Below, piece by piece: positions 26,873-35,455 of a DNA stretch of 64,000 bases. The first letter of the stretch is position 1. Each line of letters opens with the position of its first letter. The notes under the pieces were generated by a model. The model did not search any database, was not told where the DNA came from, and was given only the letters and a program-made list of their open reading frames with translations. The DNA lies in assembly GCF_001280205.1 (NCBI RefSeq), contig NZ_CP012573.1, positions 2,480,001 to 2,544,000 on the forward strand, given 5' to 3'. The stretch is from Clavibacter capsici. GTDB lineage: Bacteria; Actinomycetota; Actinomycetes; Actinomycetales; Microbacteriaceae. Both the position numbers and the translations under genes were made by a program.

Positions 26873-28435
26873 ATGAACGAGACACCGCAGGAGCCGACCG
26901 GACGCCCGGACGAGGCCCCGGCCGGCGACGCCGGCACGACCACCCCCGCACCGTCCGCCGACGCGACGCCCGCCGCCGCTCCCACTGACGCGACGCCCGC
27001 CGCCGCCAGCGCGACGCCCGCCGACGCGACCCCCACCGCCGCCGTGCCTCCCGCCGCGCCCGCGGCCTGGGCCGCCCCGACCGGTCCCGCCGTCGGCGGA
27101 CCCGCGGCCCCGACGGCCGCCTACGCCACCGCATCGCCGTCGGTCGGTCACGGCGCTCCCGCCGGGTCCCCGTGGCCCGCCCCGGCGACCGACGCCTTCG
27201 GCCGCCCCCTCCCTGTCGACGCGGCGGGGAACCCCGTCCCGCCGAAGCGCATGCGCCGCGGCCTCCGCACCGGCCTCATCGCGGGCGCGTCCGCCCTCGC
27301 CCTCCTCCTCTCCTTCGGCAGCGGCACGGCGGTGGGCTTCATGGCCGACCTCGGGCGCTCGTCGTCCTCCGCCGGCGACACGCGGATCCAGGACCCGGGC
27401 TCGTTCACGCCGGGCCAGGGCTTCGGACGCGGCCAGGGGACGCTGCCCGGGCAGGGACGCGGCGACGGCGCGGGAACCGGATCCGGTTCCGGCAGGCAGT
27501 CCGGCACGGGCACGTCGGTCACCTCACCCGAGGCCTCGGAGGCGCAGATGTCGGGCGTCGTCACCATCGACTCGGCCCTCACCTACGAGAACGCGGCCGG
27601 GGCGGGCACGGGCATCATCCTGTCGTCCGACGGCACGATCCTCACCAACAACCACGTCGTCAGCGGTGCGACGAGCATCCGCGTCACGGTCGAGTCGACG
27701 GGCAAGGCCTACGTCGGCAAGGTCGTCGGCACCGACGCCACGAACGACGTCGCCGTGCTGAAGCTCGAGGGCGCGTCCGGCCTCACGCCGGCGAAGCTCG
27801 ACACCGACGGCGCGCAGGTCGGCGAGGCCGTCACGGGCGTCGGCAACGCCGGCGGCACGGGCACGCTCACCGCGGCGACCGGCCAGGTCACCGCGCTCGG
27901 CCAGACCATCACCACCCAGGCCGAGGGCACGGCCGCGGGCGAGACGCTCACCGACCTCATCCAGACGGACGCGCCCATCGTCTCCGGCGACTCCGGCGGG
28001 CCCCTGGTGGACGCCGAGAACGAGGTCGTCGGCATCGACACGGCCGCCTCCTCCGGGTCGGCCCAGGTCGCGGGCTTCGCGATCCCGATCGACAAGGCCA
28101 TGGGCATCGCGAAGCAGATCGAGAGCGGCGTCGAGTCCGGCACCGTGAAGATCGGCTACCCCGCCTTCCTCGGCGTGCTGCTCGCGAACGGCGCGGGCTC
28201 CGTCGCCGGTGCGCCCGTCCAGGGCGTGGTCGACGGGTCCGGCGCGGCGAAGGCCGGCCTCACGCAGGGCGACGTCGTGACCTCGGTCGACGGCAAGGCC
28301 GTCGCGTCGGGGTCCGAGCTCAGCGCCGCCATCTCCGGCCACAAGCCGGGCGAGTCGGTGGAGCTCGGCTGGACCACCGCGGCCGGCGCTAAGAGGACCG
28401 GCACCGTGACCCTCACCGAGGGCCCCGTCAGCTGA
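26873..28435 (+). CDS. membrane-anchored HtrA/DegP-type serine protease with PDZ domain
   Basis: A 520-residue protein. A 125-residue Pro/Ala/Thr-rich cytosolic N-terminus leads to basic residues (KRMRRGLRTG), one membrane helix (about 133-157) and a Gly-rich linker. The trypsin-like domain has its catalytic triad at H261 (NNHVV), D292 (TNDVAVL) and S374 (GDSGGPLVD). A C-terminal PDZ domain (about 425-515) includes AGLTQGDVVTSVDGKAV. Such proteases degrade or refold misfolded envelope proteins. ATG 26873 follows AAGGA. Confidence 0.92.
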   Translation: MNETPQEPTGRPDEAPAGDAGTTTPAPSADATPAAAPTDATPAAASATPADATPTAAVPPAAPAAWAAPTGPAVGGPAAPTAAYATASPSVGHGAPAGSPWPAPATDAFGRPLPVDAAGNPVPPKRMRRGLRTGLIAGASALALLLSFGSGTAVGFMADLGRSSSSAGDTRIQDPGSFTPGQGFGRGQGTLPGQGRGDGAGTGSGSGRQSGTGTSVTSPEASEAQMSGVVTIDSALTYENAAGAGTGIILSSDGTILTNNHVVSGATSIRVTVESTGKAYVGKVVGTDATNDVAVLKLEGASGLTPAKLDTDGAQVGEAVTGVGNAGGTGTLTAATGQVTALGQTITTQAEGTAAGETLTDLIQTDAPIVSGDSGGPLVDAENEVVGIDTAASSGSAQVAGFAIPIDKAMGIAKQIESGVESGTVKIGYPAFLGVLLANGAGSVAGAPVQGVVDGSGAAKAGLTQGDVVTSVDGKAVASGSELSAAISGHKPGESVELGWTTAAGAKRTGTVTLTEGPVS

Positions 28436-28446
28436 TCCGCTCCCCC

Positions 28447-28491
28447 ACGACGACGGCCCGCCCTGCATCGCGCAGGGCGGGCCGTCGTCGT
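28447..28491. terminator. bidirectional hairpin terminator
   Basis: ACGACGACGGCCCGCCCTGC at 28447-28466 pairs perfectly over 20 bp with 28472-28491, with a five-base loop. It separates the convergent protease and arabinofuranosidase genes. Confidence 0.88.
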
Positions 28492-28498
28492 GCGCGCG

Positions 28499-30037
28499 TC
28501 AGCTGCGGGTCACGTCCAGCACCACGACCGCCCAGGACAGCGCCGGGAGCGTGAGCGTGAGGCGCCCGCCCTCGGCGTGCACCCCCTCGAGCGGCACGAG
28601 GCCGACCTGTTCGCCCGACTCGAGCGTGTTGCTCGAGAAGCGGTCGCCGCCCTCGGGGACCCGCAGGACCTCGGCCCGCAGGATCCGCCCGGCGTCGAGC
28701 CCGCGGAGCGCCACCTCGGTCGCGGCCTCCTCCTCGAGCCCGCGGTTGGCGAGGAAGAGGGACACCGTGCCCGCCTCGTCGTCCCAGGTCGCGCTGACGT
28801 CCACCACGTCGGCGGTGCCGAAGCGGTCGTTGTCGTAGCGGTCGCTGTCCACCTCGATCCGCAGGATGCGGCCCGTCGCGAGCTGCGCCATGCGCGCGAA
28901 CGGCCAGAAGATCGACTGGCGCCAGGCCGGGCCGCCCTCCTCGCTGCGGATCGGCGCGATCACGTTCACGAGCTGCGCCTGGTTGGCGATCTTCACCCGG
29001 TCGCCGTGCCGCAGCAGCGAGTTGAGGAGCGTGCCGACCACGACCGCGTCGGTCACGCTGTACTCGTCCTCGATGACCCGCGGGTGCTCGCGCCAGCCCG
29101 CCTTCTCGATGCGGTGCGGCTGGTCCTCGCCGTCGAGCCCGCGCTGGTACCAGACGTTCCACTCGTCGAACGAGAGGTCGATCCGCTTCCGGTTCTTCAG
29201 GCGCGCGCCGGTCGCGTCCGCCGTCGCGACCACCGACTCGATGAAGAAGTCCATGTCGACGGCGCTCGCCAGGAAGCTCCGCACGTCGCCCTCGTGCTCC
29301 TGGTAGTAGGCGTGCAGCGAGACGTAGTCGACGACGTCGTAGGTGTGGCCGAGCACGGTCTGCTCCCACTGCCCGAACGTGGGCATGCCCGAGTTGGAGC
29401 TGCCGCACGCGACCAGCTCGATGCTCGGATCCACCAGCCGCATGGCCTTCCCGGCCTCCTGGGCGAGGCGGCCGTACTCGTCGGCCGTCTTGTGCCCGAT
29501 CTGCCACGGCCCGTCCATCTCGTTGCCGAGGCACCAGAGCTTGATGTCGAAGGGCTCCTCGGCGCCGTTGGCACGGCGCATGTCGGAGTACCTCGATCCG
29601 CCGGGGTGGTTCGCGTACTCGACGAGCGCGCGCGCCGCGTCGACGCCGCGCGTGCCGAGGTTGATGGCCTCCATGACCTCGACGCCCGCGGCCTTCGACC
29701 AGCCCATGAACTCGTGCAGGCCGAACGCGTTGGTCTCGACGGTGTGCCAGGCGCCGTCGAGGCGGCGGGGCCGGTCCTCGACGGGGCCGACGCCGTCCTC
29801 CCAGTCGTAGCCGGAGACGAAGTTGCCGCCGGGGTAGCGGACGACCGTGGCGCCGAGCTCCTTCGTCAGGTCGAGCACGTCCTGCCGGTAGCCCTCGGGC
29901 GTCGCGGTGGGGTGGCCGGGCTCGTAGATGCCGGTGTAGACGCACCGGCCCATGTGCTCGACGAACGAGCCGAAGAGCCGGCGCGGCACGTCGCCGATGG
30001 TGAAGTCGCGGTCGATGGTGATGCGGGCACGGGTCAT
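28499..30037 (-). CDS. alpha-L-arabinofuranosidase, GH51
   Basis: A 512-residue cytosolic glycosidase releasing arabinose from arabino-oligosaccharides. FGSFVEHMGRCVYTGIYEP and VVRYPGGNFVSGYDWEDG are GH51 signatures. The acid/base is E173 (WCLGNEMDGPW) and the nucleophile E292 (SFDEWNVWY). There is no signal peptide, consistent with hydrolysis after import. It is the last gene of the SBP-permease-permease-GH51 unit controlled by the LacI-type regulator upstream, which identifies arabinosides as the likely transported substrates. Confidence 0.95.
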   Translation of the reverse strand: MTRARITIDRDFTIGDVPRRLFGSFVEHMGRCVYTGIYEPGHPTATPEGYRQDVLDLTKELGATVVRYPGGNFVSGYDWEDGVGPVEDRPRRLDGAWHTVETNAFGLHEFMGWSKAAGVEVMEAINLGTRGVDAARALVEYANHPGGSRYSDMRRANGAEEPFDIKLWCLGNEMDGPWQIGHKTADEYGRLAQEAGKAMRLVDPSIELVACGSSNSGMPTFGQWEQTVLGHTYDVVDYVSLHAYYQEHEGDVRSFLASAVDMDFFIESVVATADATGARLKNRKRIDLSFDEWNVWYQRGLDGEDQPHRIEKAGWREHPRVIEDEYSVTDAVVVGTLLNSLLRHGDRVKIANQAQLVNVIAPIRSEEGGPAWRQSIFWPFARMAQLATGRILRIEVDSDRYDNDRFGTADVVDVSATWDDEAGTVSLFLANRGLEEEAATEVALRGLDAGRILRAEVLRVPEGGDRFSSNTLESGEQVGLVPLEGVHAEGGRLTLTLPALSWAVVVLDVTRS

Positions 30038-30116
30038 GGGGCGTCCTCCTGGACGTCGGGCCCGGGCGCGTGCGTCCCGGGCGGGGTGGGTCGGTCGGTC
30101 GGGGCTGCGGGGCGGA

Positions 30117-31037
30117 TCACTGGCCGCCGAACCCGGTGGTCGAGATGCCCTTGATGATCTGGCGCTGGAAGAAGAGGAACACCAGGATCAGCGGCAGCGC
30201 GGCGAGCACGGCCGAGGCCATGTTCTGCGCGTACTGGATCCCGTAGGCGTTCTTCACCGTCTGCAGCCCGACCGGCAGGGTCATGAGCGAGGAGTCGTTC
30301 GTGGCGATGAAGGGCCAGAGGAAGTTGTTCCAGGCGCCGATGAAGACGAAGATCGCGACCGCCGAGAGGATGGGGCGGGACAGCGGCATCACGATCTGCA
30401 GGAACACGCGCACGCGCCCGGCGCCGTCGACGCGCGCCGCGTCCTCGAGCTCGACGGGGATCTGGTCGAAGAACGCCTTCAGGATGAAGACCATCGCGGG
30501 CTGCACGATCTGCGGCAGGATCACGGCCCAGAGGGTGTCCACCAGGTCAAACGCCAGCATCTGGTGGAAGAGCGGGACGATGAGGATCTGCGGCGGGATG
30601 ATGATCGACGCCACGATCGCCCCCATCAGCAGCTTCCGGCCGCGGAAGTCGATGCGGCTGAGCGCGTATCCGGCGAGCGCCGAGAACACGACCGCCACGA
30701 CCGTGATCACCGTGCTGGTGAGCAGGCTGTTCCACGTCCACAGCGGGATCGTGCCGCCGTTGAGCACGGAGGCGTAGGCGTCGAGCGTGAACCCGCCCGC
30801 CGGGAAGACGGTCACCGGGAACGCCGCGGCGTCGGTCTCCGACTTGAAGGACGTGAGCACCGCCCAGAGGAACGGCAGCAGCCACGCGGCCGCGAGGACG
30901 ATGAGGATCACGAGCGCGGCGATGCGCGACGGCTGGAACCTCGGCGTGCCCGTGCGTCCCTGGCGGGCGGCGACGCTGGTCGCGGGCTTCCGGGCGAGCG
31001 TGCCGGAGGAGAAGGCGGGACGGGTGGCGGTGGTCAT
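30117..31037 (-). CDS. carbohydrate ABC transporter permease (MalG type)
   Basis: A 306-residue inner-membrane permease with six predicted helices after a basic cytosolic N-terminus. The EAA loop that contacts the ATPase is ELEDAARVDGAGRVRVFLQI. ATG 31037 overlaps the stop of the upstream permease by four bases (ATGA), so the two are coupled. No ATPase is encoded in the cluster; such actinobacterial importers commonly share a MsiK-type ATPase encoded elsewhere. Confidence 0.92.
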   Translation of the reverse strand: MTTATRPAFSSGTLARKPATSVAARQGRTGTPRFQPSRIAALVILIVLAAAWLLPFLWAVLTSFKSETDAAAFPVTVFPAGGFTLDAYASVLNGGTIPLWTWNSLLTSTVITVVAVVFSALAGYALSRIDFRGRKLLMGAIVASIIIPPQILIVPLFHQMLAFDLVDTLWAVILPQIVQPAMVFILKAFFDQIPVELEDAARVDGAGRVRVFLQIVMPLSRPILSAVAIFVFIGAWNNFLWPFIATNDSSLMTLPVGLQTVKNAYGIQYAQNMASAVLAALPLILVFLFFQRQIIKGISTTGFGGQ

Positions 31038-31912
31038 GACTTCCTCCGGGTGGCCGTGATCTGGATGACCGAGATGACCACGATCAGCGCGAAGAAGATG
31101 TACGAGATGGCGGCCGAGTAGCCGAAGCGGAAGCCGGTGAACCCGGTCTCGAAGACGTACTGCACGACCGGCCGGGTCGATCCTCCGGGGCCGCCCGCGG
31201 TCATCTGGTAGATCTGGTCGAACACCTTGAGCGACGCGAGCACCTGCAGGATCGCGAGGAGCGCGGTCGTCGGGGCGAGCTGCGGGATCGTGATGGAGAA
31301 CAGCTGCCGCCACCTGCCGGCGCCGTCGAGGGCCGCCGCCTCGTACTGCTGGTCGGGGATGTTCTGCAGCGCCGCGAGGTAGATGAGGAAGTTGAAGCCG
31401 ACCGTCCACCACACCGTGGTGATCACGACGCTCGTCATGGCCAGGTTCGAGTCCTGCAGCCACGCGGGCTGCGGGAGGCCGACGGCGCCGGCGATCGCGT
31501 TCACGACGCCGAGCTGCGGGTTGTACATCCAGAGCCAGAACAGCGAGACGACGGTGGATGCGAGCAGGAACGGCAGGAAGAACGCCAGCCGCCAGAGCCA
31601 CTGGCCGGGGAGGCCGAGGTTCACGAGGAGCGCGAGCACGAGGCCCACGACGAGCAGCGGGACGGTGCTCGCGATCGTGAACACCACGGTGTTGCCGAGC
31701 GAGCGCCACATCTGGCTGTCGCCGAACGCCTCGACGTAGTTGGCGAACCCGATGAGCTGGCCGTTGGCGCCCGTGAGGCTCTGCCCGGTGAGGCTCTGGT
31801 AGAAGCCGTAGAGCACCGGCCAGACCAGGAACACCAGGAAGGTGATGAGGAACGGGGCGATGAAGAGCATGCCCTGGGCCTGCTCCTTGGCGCGTGCCCG
31901 CGGGCGTCCCAC
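31034..31912 (-). CDS. carbohydrate ABC transporter permease (MalF type); start uncertain
   Basis: A 292-residue permease with six helices (MLFIAPFLITFLVFLVWPVLYG is the first) and the EAA loop YEAAALDGAGRWRQLFSITI. The start is unclear. GTG 31912 is the first in-frame start and lacks a good ribosome binding site. A strong AAGGAG lies farther upstream, ahead of a GTG whose frame (VTTAAPPTPVAPAAG) looks like a plausible permease N-terminus but is not in frame with the rest. A small indel near 31900-31915 would explain this. ATG at about 31870 is another possible start. Confidence 0.88.
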   Translation of the reverse strand: MGRPRARAKEQAQGMLFIAPFLITFLVFLVWPVLYGFYQSLTGQSLTGANGQLIGFANYVEAFGDSQMWRSLGNTVVFTIASTVPLLVVGLVLALLVNLGLPGQWLWRLAFFLPFLLASTVVSLFWLWMYNPQLGVVNAIAGAVGLPQPAWLQDSNLAMTSVVITTVWWTVGFNFLIYLAALQNIPDQQYEAAALDGAGRWRQLFSITIPQLAPTTALLAILQVLASLKVFDQIYQMTAGGPGGSTRPVVQYVFETGFTGFRFGYSAAISYIFFALIVVISVIQITATRRKS

Positions 31913-32039
31913 GGCGGGCCGCGGGCCGGGGACCCGGCCGCGGGCGCGACCGGGGTGGGTGGTGCTGCTGTCGTCACGAGTGGACTCCTTCGTCGTTTCG
32001 CTGGGAAGAGGGTGCGGTGCCGCCCGCGGGCGGCCGCCG

Positions 32040-33389
32040 CTACAGGGGGTTGGGCTTGGCGAGCAGCGCGTCGATCTGCGCGATGAACGCGTCGAGGCCG
32101 GCCTCCGCGTCCTGGCGCCCGAGGAAGACGTTCTGCATGTTCTCGGCGAAGTACGTCTGGAAGTCCGAGCCGGATCCGGTGAAGTAGGCGACCGGGTCGT
32201 ACTCGATCTGCGCGGCCGCGTTCGCGTAGTGCGCCTGCGGCAGCAGCTCCGCGTACTCGGGGCTCTCGATGATCGGCTTGTACGCGGGGATGTGCCCGGC
32301 TCCCGCCCACTGCAGCGAGTTCTTCAGGAGGTCGGCCACGAACTCGTAGCTCTTCCGGCGCTTCTCGGGATCCGGCGAGCTCTGGTGGGGCAGCACGAAC
32401 GCGTGCGAGTCGGCGAAGGACGCGGGCGTGCCGTACAGCGTCGGGATCGGCATGGCGTCGAAGGGCAGCTCGGCCTTCTGGAACGTGGGCAGCTCCCACA
32501 CCCCGGTGAAGATCGCGCCGCTCTTGCCGCCGGCGAACTCGGCGATGGACGTGCCGGCGTCGCCGCTCGGTGTGGCGATGGTGCCGTCGAGGAGCGTGCG
32601 GATGAACTCGAGGGCCGTCAGCGCCTTCTCGCGGTCGTAGACGACCTGGCCGCCCGTGGGCAGCTCCATGTCGCCGCCCATCTGCTTGTAGAGCGTGTAG
32701 AACAGGCGCCACATCTGCGTGCCATCGCCGAGGTAGCCGTAGCTGAGGCCATGCACCCCGGTGACCTGCTGCATCGCCCGCATCGCGTCGGCGAACTGCT
32801 CCGGCGAGTCGATCGGCGCGAGCTGGCCGTCGTCGCCGAGGAGCCCGGCCTGGCCCGCGACGTCCGTGTTGTACATCATCACGAACGGGTGGCTGTCGAG
32901 CGCGATCGAGTAGAGCTTGCCGTCGACGACGCCCTTGTCCCAGACGCGCGGCTCGAAGTCGTCCTGCGCGATGCCGAGCCCGGCGAGCTCGTCGAGGTCC
33001 CACGGGTCGAGCAGGCCGCCGGGCGCGAAGCCCGGGACGCGCGCCGCGTGCATGACGGCGACGTCGGGAGCCCGCCCGCCGACCGACGCCATGGCGAGCT
33101 TCGTGTAGTACGGCTGGCCCCAGGCGAGGACGGTGGCGGTGACGTCGAACCCGTCGCCCGTCTCCTCCGCCTCCTTGACCATCTCCGTCATCCGGATGCC
33201 GTCGCCGCCGGACAGCAGGTGCCAGTACTTCAGGTCGACGATGCCGCCGGCCGCCGCCGCCCGGGGCGCGCAGCCGGAGAGACCCCCGACGAGGAACGCG
33301 CCGCCCAGGGCAGCCGCGCCGCCCATGAGGACCTGGCGCCTCGACCATGCCGAGGGACGTCCCCCGGCCTTTCCCTTGACAGGTTCCAT
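32040..33389 (-). CDS. sugar ABC transporter solute-binding lipoprotein
   Basis: A 449-residue extracellular binding protein. The N-terminus has a twin-arginine-like SRRQVLMGGAAALGG and a lipobox ending LSGC, so it is exported and lipid-anchored. The mature part follows the family-1 solute-binding fold (VDLKYWHLLSGGDG, APDVAVMHAARVPGF, GKLYSIALDSHPFVMMYN). ATG 33389 has AAGGAG ahead of it. It is the first gene of the arabinoside operon, directly downstream of the palindromic operator. Confidence 0.92.
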   Translation of the reverse strand: MEPVKGKAGGRPSAWSRRQVLMGGAAALGGAFLVGGLSGCAPRAAAAGGIVDLKYWHLLSGGDGIRMTEMVKEAEETGDGFDVTATVLAWGQPYYTKLAMASVGGRAPDVAVMHAARVPGFAPGGLLDPWDLDELAGLGIAQDDFEPRVWDKGVVDGKLYSIALDSHPFVMMYNTDVAGQAGLLGDDGQLAPIDSPEQFADAMRAMQQVTGVHGLSYGYLGDGTQMWRLFYTLYKQMGGDMELPTGGQVVYDREKALTALEFIRTLLDGTIATPSGDAGTSIAEFAGGKSGAIFTGVWELPTFQKAELPFDAMPIPTLYGTPASFADSHAFVLPHQSSPDPEKRRKSYEFVADLLKNSLQWAGAGHIPAYKPIIESPEYAELLPQAHYANAAAQIEYDPVAYFTGSGSDFQTYFAENMQNVFLGRQDAEAGLDAFIAQIDALLAKPNPL

Positions 33390-33415
33390 TGACCACTCCT
33401 TCGTGATGCGATGAT

Positions 33416-33433
33416 CATTACATCGTTGTAATG
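33416..33433. promoter_or_regulatory. LacI-family operator
   Basis: CATTACATCGTTGTAATG is an 18-bp palindrome (16 of 18 positions symmetrical) with the central CG that LacI/GalR proteins kink. It lies 27 bases before the solute-binding protein gene, between a possible -35 (TTGCGC) and -10 (TAATGA) on the minus strand, so binding would block transcription. Confidence 0.75.
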
Positions 33434-33491
33434 CGAGCGCAACGTTTCGTGCGGAGGATCTCGCCGACGTTCGCGGAGGGGCCGTCGCGGG

Positions 33492-34493
33492 TCAGGCGGG
33501 AGCGCGCGTGCTGCCCCGGACGACGATGCGGTGCGGGATCACCAGCTGCACGGGCGGCCCCTCGCGCTCCTCGATCCGCCGCACGAGCTGCCCCACGGCC
33601 GCCTCGGCGTAGGCGCGGAGGTCGAAGTGGACGGTGGTGAGCGTCGGGATCGAGAAGCGGGCCTGGTCCACGTCGTCGAAACCCGCGACCTGCACGTCCT
33701 CGGGAACGCGGACGCCGTGGTCGGCGAGCGCGCGCAGCACGCCGAACGCGAGGCCGTCGGTGAAGCAGAACAGCGCGTCGGGCACGGGGTTGCCGTCGGC
33801 CAGCCAGGCGTCGACGGCCTCGGCGCCCGAGGCGCTGTTCCACCCCGTCCGGTCGATCTCGATGGGCGCCTCGCCCGCCTCCTCCATCGCGCGCCGGTAG
33901 CCGATGCGGCGGAGGTCGCCGGCGGCGGACTCCTCGCGCGTGGCCGTGCCGACCGCGGCGATGCGGCGGGCGCCCGTGCCGAGGAGGAAGCGCGTCATGT
34001 CGTAGGCGGCCTCGACGCTGTCGACGCCCACCCGGTCGGCGATCTCCTGCTCCACCTCGCCGATGACCACGACCGGCGGCAGCGACTCGGCGCGCACGAT
34101 CGCGCTCTGCGACAGCAGGACGGGGTTGAGGATCAGTCCGTCGACGAGGTGCTCGCGCGCCCGCGACATGAGGTCGCGCTCGCGGTCGGGGCGCGATCCG
34201 GTCTCCTCCATCTGGATGCTGTAGCCGGCCTCGTGGGCGACCTCCACGAGGTGGTGCGCGAGCTCGGCCGAGTAGGCCGTGCCGAGGTCGGGCAGGGCGA
34301 CGGCGATCACGCCCGTGCGGCCGTTGCGGAGACCGCGCGCCGAGAGGTTGGGCACGTAGTCGAGCTCGGCGACGGCCCGCTCGACGCGCTCGCGGGTGGC
34401 GGGGCTCACGGTGACGCGGCCGGTGATCACGTTGGACACCGTCTTCGGGGAGACGCCGGCGCGCGCGGCGACGTCCTTCACTGTCGCGCGCAT
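33492..34493 (-). CDS. LacI-family transcriptional regulator
   Basis: A 333-residue repressor. The helix-turn-helix is TVKDVAARAGVSPKTVSNVITGR, with the hinge helix NLSARGLRNGRTG, followed by a periplasmic-binding-protein-like sensor domain (IAVALPDLGTAYSAELAHHLVEVA, QVAGFDDVDQARFSIPTLTTVHFD). It lies upstream of and in the same direction as the transporter/GH51 genes, and probably represses them from the operator at 33416 until an arabinose-derived inducer binds. Confidence 0.93.
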   Translation of the reverse strand: MRATVKDVAARAGVSPKTVSNVITGRVTVSPATRERVERAVAELDYVPNLSARGLRNGRTGVIAVALPDLGTAYSAELAHHLVEVAHEAGYSIQMEETGSRPDRERDLMSRAREHLVDGLILNPVLLSQSAIVRAESLPPVVVIGEVEQEIADRVGVDSVEAAYDMTRFLLGTGARRIAAVGTATREESAAGDLRRIGYRRAMEEAGEAPIEIDRTGWNSASGAEAVDAWLADGNPVPDALFCFTDGLAFGVLRALADHGVRVPEDVQVAGFDDVDQARFSIPTLTTVHFDLRAYAEAAVGQLVRRIEEREGPPVQLVIPHRIVVRGSTRAPA

Positions 34494-34611
34494 GGTCCTC
34501 CCCGAGCCGGCCGTCGGCGGGACATGCCGCGGGCGGTGTCCCCGAATCTAATGCACACGCATTCCCTCACCTGCCGAGGCGATGCCCGGGAGCGCCGGGC
34601 ACACTGCACGC

Positions 34612-35034
34612 ATGATCTCCACCGCGCACGCCACGACCCTCCTGGAGCTCGGCCTCGAGTGGAGCCTCGAGCCCGGCGACCGGTTCCGGATCCGGGGCCA
34701 GGGCTTCGAGTCGGACGTCTTCACCATCAGCGAGCTCACCATCGAGGCGCACGAGCACGCGACCGGCACCGTGCTCGGCTTCAACGGCACGACCGAGTGG
34801 GCGCTCGACTCCGTCGCGCTCGAGGACAGCCTGTGGCTGCCGCGCGAGGACCAGCTGCGGGCGCTGCTCGGCGGCGCGTTCCGGTCGCTGCGGCGCGAGA
34901 TCGGCGGGGCCGAGGACGGCGCGCACGTGGTGCTCGTCGTGATCGACGGCGAGGAGGTCGAGCACCGGGACCTCGAGGCCGAGGAGGCCTACGCGAAGGC
35001 GCTCATCGCGGTGATGGAGGCAGCGGACGCGTAG
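34612..35034 (+). CDS. conserved hypothetical protein
   Basis: A 140-residue soluble acidic protein starting MISTAHATTLLELGLEWSLEPGDRF. It appears to be alpha/beta, with HVVLVVIDGEEVEH near the C-terminus. Close relatives in Microbacteriaceae are, as far as I recall, sometimes labelled pilus assembly protein CpaE, but no CpaE ATPase motif is present here, so that label should not be trusted. ATG 34612 is preferred over ATG 34582. It is divergent from the LacI gene. Confidence 0.65.
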   Translation: MISTAHATTLLELGLEWSLEPGDRFRIRGQGFESDVFTISELTIEAHEHATGTVLGFNGTTEWALDSVALEDSLWLPREDQLRALLGGAFRSLRREIGGAEDGAHVVLVVIDGEEVEHRDLEAEEAYAKALIAVMEAADA

Positions 35035-35050
35035 TCCGCCGCCGAAGGGC

Positions 35051-35446
35051 TCAGGCTCGCGCGCGCCGACGGACGACGAGCGCGGAGATCGCGCGCCAGC
35101 CGAGCATCAGGATCCCCAGGATGATCGCGGTCGTGATGACGAACGGGATCACCACGCCCTCGCCGCTGAGCGCGCGGAGCACCATCCCGACGACCACCGT
35201 GACGCCCCACACGATGAGGCCCACGGGCACGACGCGCGACGGGCTGCGCCAGGCCCGGGCGACGATCCAGCCGACGAGGCCGCCCGCGAGGAACGGCCAC
35301 GCGATGCCGAGCACACCCGACGGCGCGAGGTCCTCGCCGTGGCTCGCGCGCCCGATGAGGACGAAGACGACGACGAGCGCGGCGTCGAGCACTGCGGCGC
35401 GGACGATCTCGGGGCGGGCGGCGGGGCGGGCGGGTCGGCGGGTCAC
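35051..35446 (-). CDS. DUF3054 membrane protein
   Basis: A 131-residue membrane protein with four predicted helices. ALVVVFVLIGRASHGEDL and AWPFLAGGLVGWIVARAWRSP are typical of the DUF3054 family, found mainly in actinobacteria, with no known function. A basic N-terminus (TRRPARPAARPE) and C-terminus (VVRRRARA) suggest both ends are cytosolic. It lies 9 bases downstream of the methyltransferase gene. Confidence 0.82.
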   Translation of the reverse strand: MTRRPARPAARPEIVRAAVLDAALVVVFVLIGRASHGEDLAPSGVLGIAWPFLAGGLVGWIVARAWRSPSRVVPVGLIVWGVTVVVGMVLRALSGEGVVIPFVITTAIILGILMLGWRAISALVVRRRARA

Positions 35447-35455
35447 CCCGCGATC

